This document shows positions 13,952 through 14,962 of a stretch of DNA of 14,962 bases, one piece after another. This stretch comes from RGIG3102 sp964369915 (lineage in GTDB: Bacteria > Bacillota > Clostridia > Oscillospirales > Ruminococcaceae): NCBI GenBank assembly GCA_964369915.1, contig CAYJGG010000050.1:1-14962 (forward strand), written 5' to 3'. Below the pieces are notes generated by a model, which was not told the origin of the DNA, searched no databases, and was given only the letters and a program-made list of their open reading frames with translations. Position 1 is the stretch's first letter; every line of letters starts with the position of its first letter. A program made the translations under genes and the position numbers.

Positions 13952-14659
13952 ATGCTTAAAGTTGAGAATTTAAATGTGTATTACGGAAAAATACACGCAA
14001 TAAAAGATGTTTCGCTCGAAGTAAATGAAGGGGAAATAGTTTCCTTAATTGGCGCTAATGGTGCTGGAAAAACTACCACTTTGCAAACTATTTCTGGACT
14101 TCTCAAAGCTAAAAGCGGTAGCATTGAATTCATAGATAGTAACCTACTTAAAACAAAACCTCATAAAATTTTACAGCTAGGTCTTGCACAAGTTCCAGAA
14201 GGGCGCAGAGTTTTTTCTAATTTAACTGTTTTTGAAAACTTACAAATGGGCGCATACACTGTTAAAGATACTGCTTATAATATAAAAATGGATAGGCGAA
14301 AAGTTTATGAAAGATTTCCAATACTTCGTGAAAGAGCAAGGCAGCTCGCTGGAACGTTATCAGGAGGCGAGCAACAAATGCTTGCTATGGGAAGAGCTTT
14401 AATGTCGCGTCCTAAAATACTAATTTTAGATGAACCTTCAATGGGGCTAGCTCCTCTGCTTGTAAAAGAAATATTTGAAATAATAAAAGCTGTTAATAAA
14501 TCTGGAGTAACTGTTTTATTAGTTGAACAAAATGCAAAAATGGCATTATCGATTTCTGATAGAGCATATGTACTTGAAACAGGCAAAATAGTTAAAGAAG
14601 GCAATTCACAAGACCTTTTAGAAGATGATGCAATTAAAAAAGCTTATCTTGGCGCATAA
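13952..14659 (+). CDS. livF: Liv-type ABC transporter ATPase LivF
   Basis: This 235-aa ATPase has Walker A GANGAGKT (34-41), GLAQVPEGRRVFSNLTVFEN (77-96, a LivF hallmark around the Q-loop region), signature LSGGE (136-140), Walker B ILILDEP (156-162) and VEQNA (191-195), where LivF proteins normally carry Gln in place of the H-loop histidine. The frame is open back to an ATG at 13892, inside livG, but AGGAGG at 13937-13942 and alignment with the family place the start at 13952. It is the last gene of the importer operon and ends at a strong terminator. Confidence 0.9.
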   Translation: MLKVENLNVYYGKIHAIKDVSLEVNEGEIVSLIGANGAGKTTTLQTISGLLKAKSGSIEFIDSNLLKTKPHKILQLGLAQVPEGRRVFSNLTVFENLQMGAYTVKDTAYNIKMDRRKVYERFPILRERARQLAGTLSGGEQQMLAMGRALMSRPKILILDEPSMGLAPLLVKEIFEIIKAVNKSGVTVLLVEQNAKMALSISDRAYVLETGKIVKEGNSQDLLEDDAIKKAYLGA

Positions 14660-14696
14660 AAAACTGTGGCAAAACTTTAAGTTTTGTCACAGTTTT
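14660..14696 (+). terminator. Terminator of the liv operon
   Basis: A long stem (arms about 14660-14677 and 14679-14696, with one G-U pair; the tip of the arms forms the loop) begins directly after the livF stop. The right arm ends in AGTTTTAAATTT. It closes the importer operon. Confidence 0.85.
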
Positions 14697-14826
14697 AAAT
14701 TTATTTTAATTAGAGCTTTACAAAAGATTATTTACATTTTAAAATCTATATTTATATGCTAAAGCTAAAATGCAAAGGATATAAAATATGGTTTTTAATT
14801 ATTTTAATCAAATTTTAATAATTCTA

Positions 14827-14835
14827 TGCTATAAT
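14827..14835 (+). promoter_or_regulatory. Extended −10 promoter for the right-edge gene
   Basis: TGC followed by TATAAT (14830-14835) is an extended −10 element about 75 nt before the response-regulator start codon. No good −35 is visible at the expected distance, which is common for extended −10 promoters. Confidence 0.5.
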
Positions 14836-14909
14836 ACAATTAAAAAATAATATTATATCAAATAGTGCCCTATTGCACTTTATATATTTTAATTTAGAAA
14901 GGATTATTT

Positions 14910-14962
14910 ATGAGAATTTTACTTGCAGAAGATGAGCGAGATATGAATAAAATTATCACAAA
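14910..14962 (+). CDS. Response regulator, N-terminal fragment (cut by window edge)
   Basis: The first 17 codons read MRILLAEDERDMNKIIT. This is the start of a receiver domain: the first beta strand followed by the acidic pair Glu-Asp (residues 7-8) that binds magnesium near the phosphorylation site. AGAAAGG precedes the start by about 8 nt. The family (OmpR-type is the commonest with this beginning) and its partner kinase lie beyond the window. Confidence 0.75.
   Translation, partial: MRILLAEDERDMNKIIT

Overview
The window is AT-rich, densely coded DNA with strong purine-rich ribosome binding sites, short intergenic gaps and intrinsic terminators. This fits a low-GC Gram-positive anaerobe of the Clostridia type. 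That placement is an inference from composition and gene content; no rRNA, tRNA or marker gene is present to fix it. No mobile element, CRISPR array or phage gene was seen.

Left part (1-3904). A divergent promoter region separates a gene cut by the left edge (minus strand, only 13 codons visible) from a carboxyltransferase of the oxaloacetate decarboxylase alpha / transcarboxylase 5S / pyruvate carboxylase B family. After a clean terminator come two tandem LacI-family regulators of identical length (335 aa each). A perfect CG-centred palindrome, typical of LacI-family operators, lies just downstream of the predicted minus-strand promoter. This suggests that the two regulators control the flanking metabolic genes.

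Middle part (3905-9541). Three minus-strand genes encode a LUD-domain (LutC/YkgG-like) protein, a LarA-type nickel-pincer hydroxyacid racemase and a PrpF-type (methylaconitate/methylitaconate) isomerase. prpF and larA form a tight operon; the LUD gene is separated from them by 325 nt. Divergent from prpF is a PrpR-like enhancer-binding-protein gene with PrpR_N, PAS, AAA+ and Fis-type HTH domains. Its sigma-54 contact loop is degenerate (GAFAGS rather than GAFTGA), and I see no sigma-54 promoter in the divergent region, only sigma-70-type promoters. Together these look like a regulated catabolic module for a 2-hydroxy or unsaturated di-/tricarboxylic acid. The substrate cannot be read from the sequence.

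Right part (9542-14962). A gap of about 480 nt with one doubtful small ORF leads into a complete high-affinity ABC importer of the HAAT/Liv type: lipoprotein binding protein, hairpin, two permeases and two ATPases (livK-livH-livM-livG-livF), closed by a strong terminator. A response-regulator gene begins at the right edge.

Possible logic (inference): racemase and isomerase convert an organic acid, the carboxyltransferase handles a 2-oxoacid such as oxaloacetate, and the regulators respond to pathway intermediates. The Liv importer may be an independent unit. The most unusual features are the altered metal-site residues of the carboxyltransferase, the altered sigma-54 loop of the PrpR-like regulator, the larA-prpF pairing and an imperfect repeat of about 105 nt on either side of the LUD gene.
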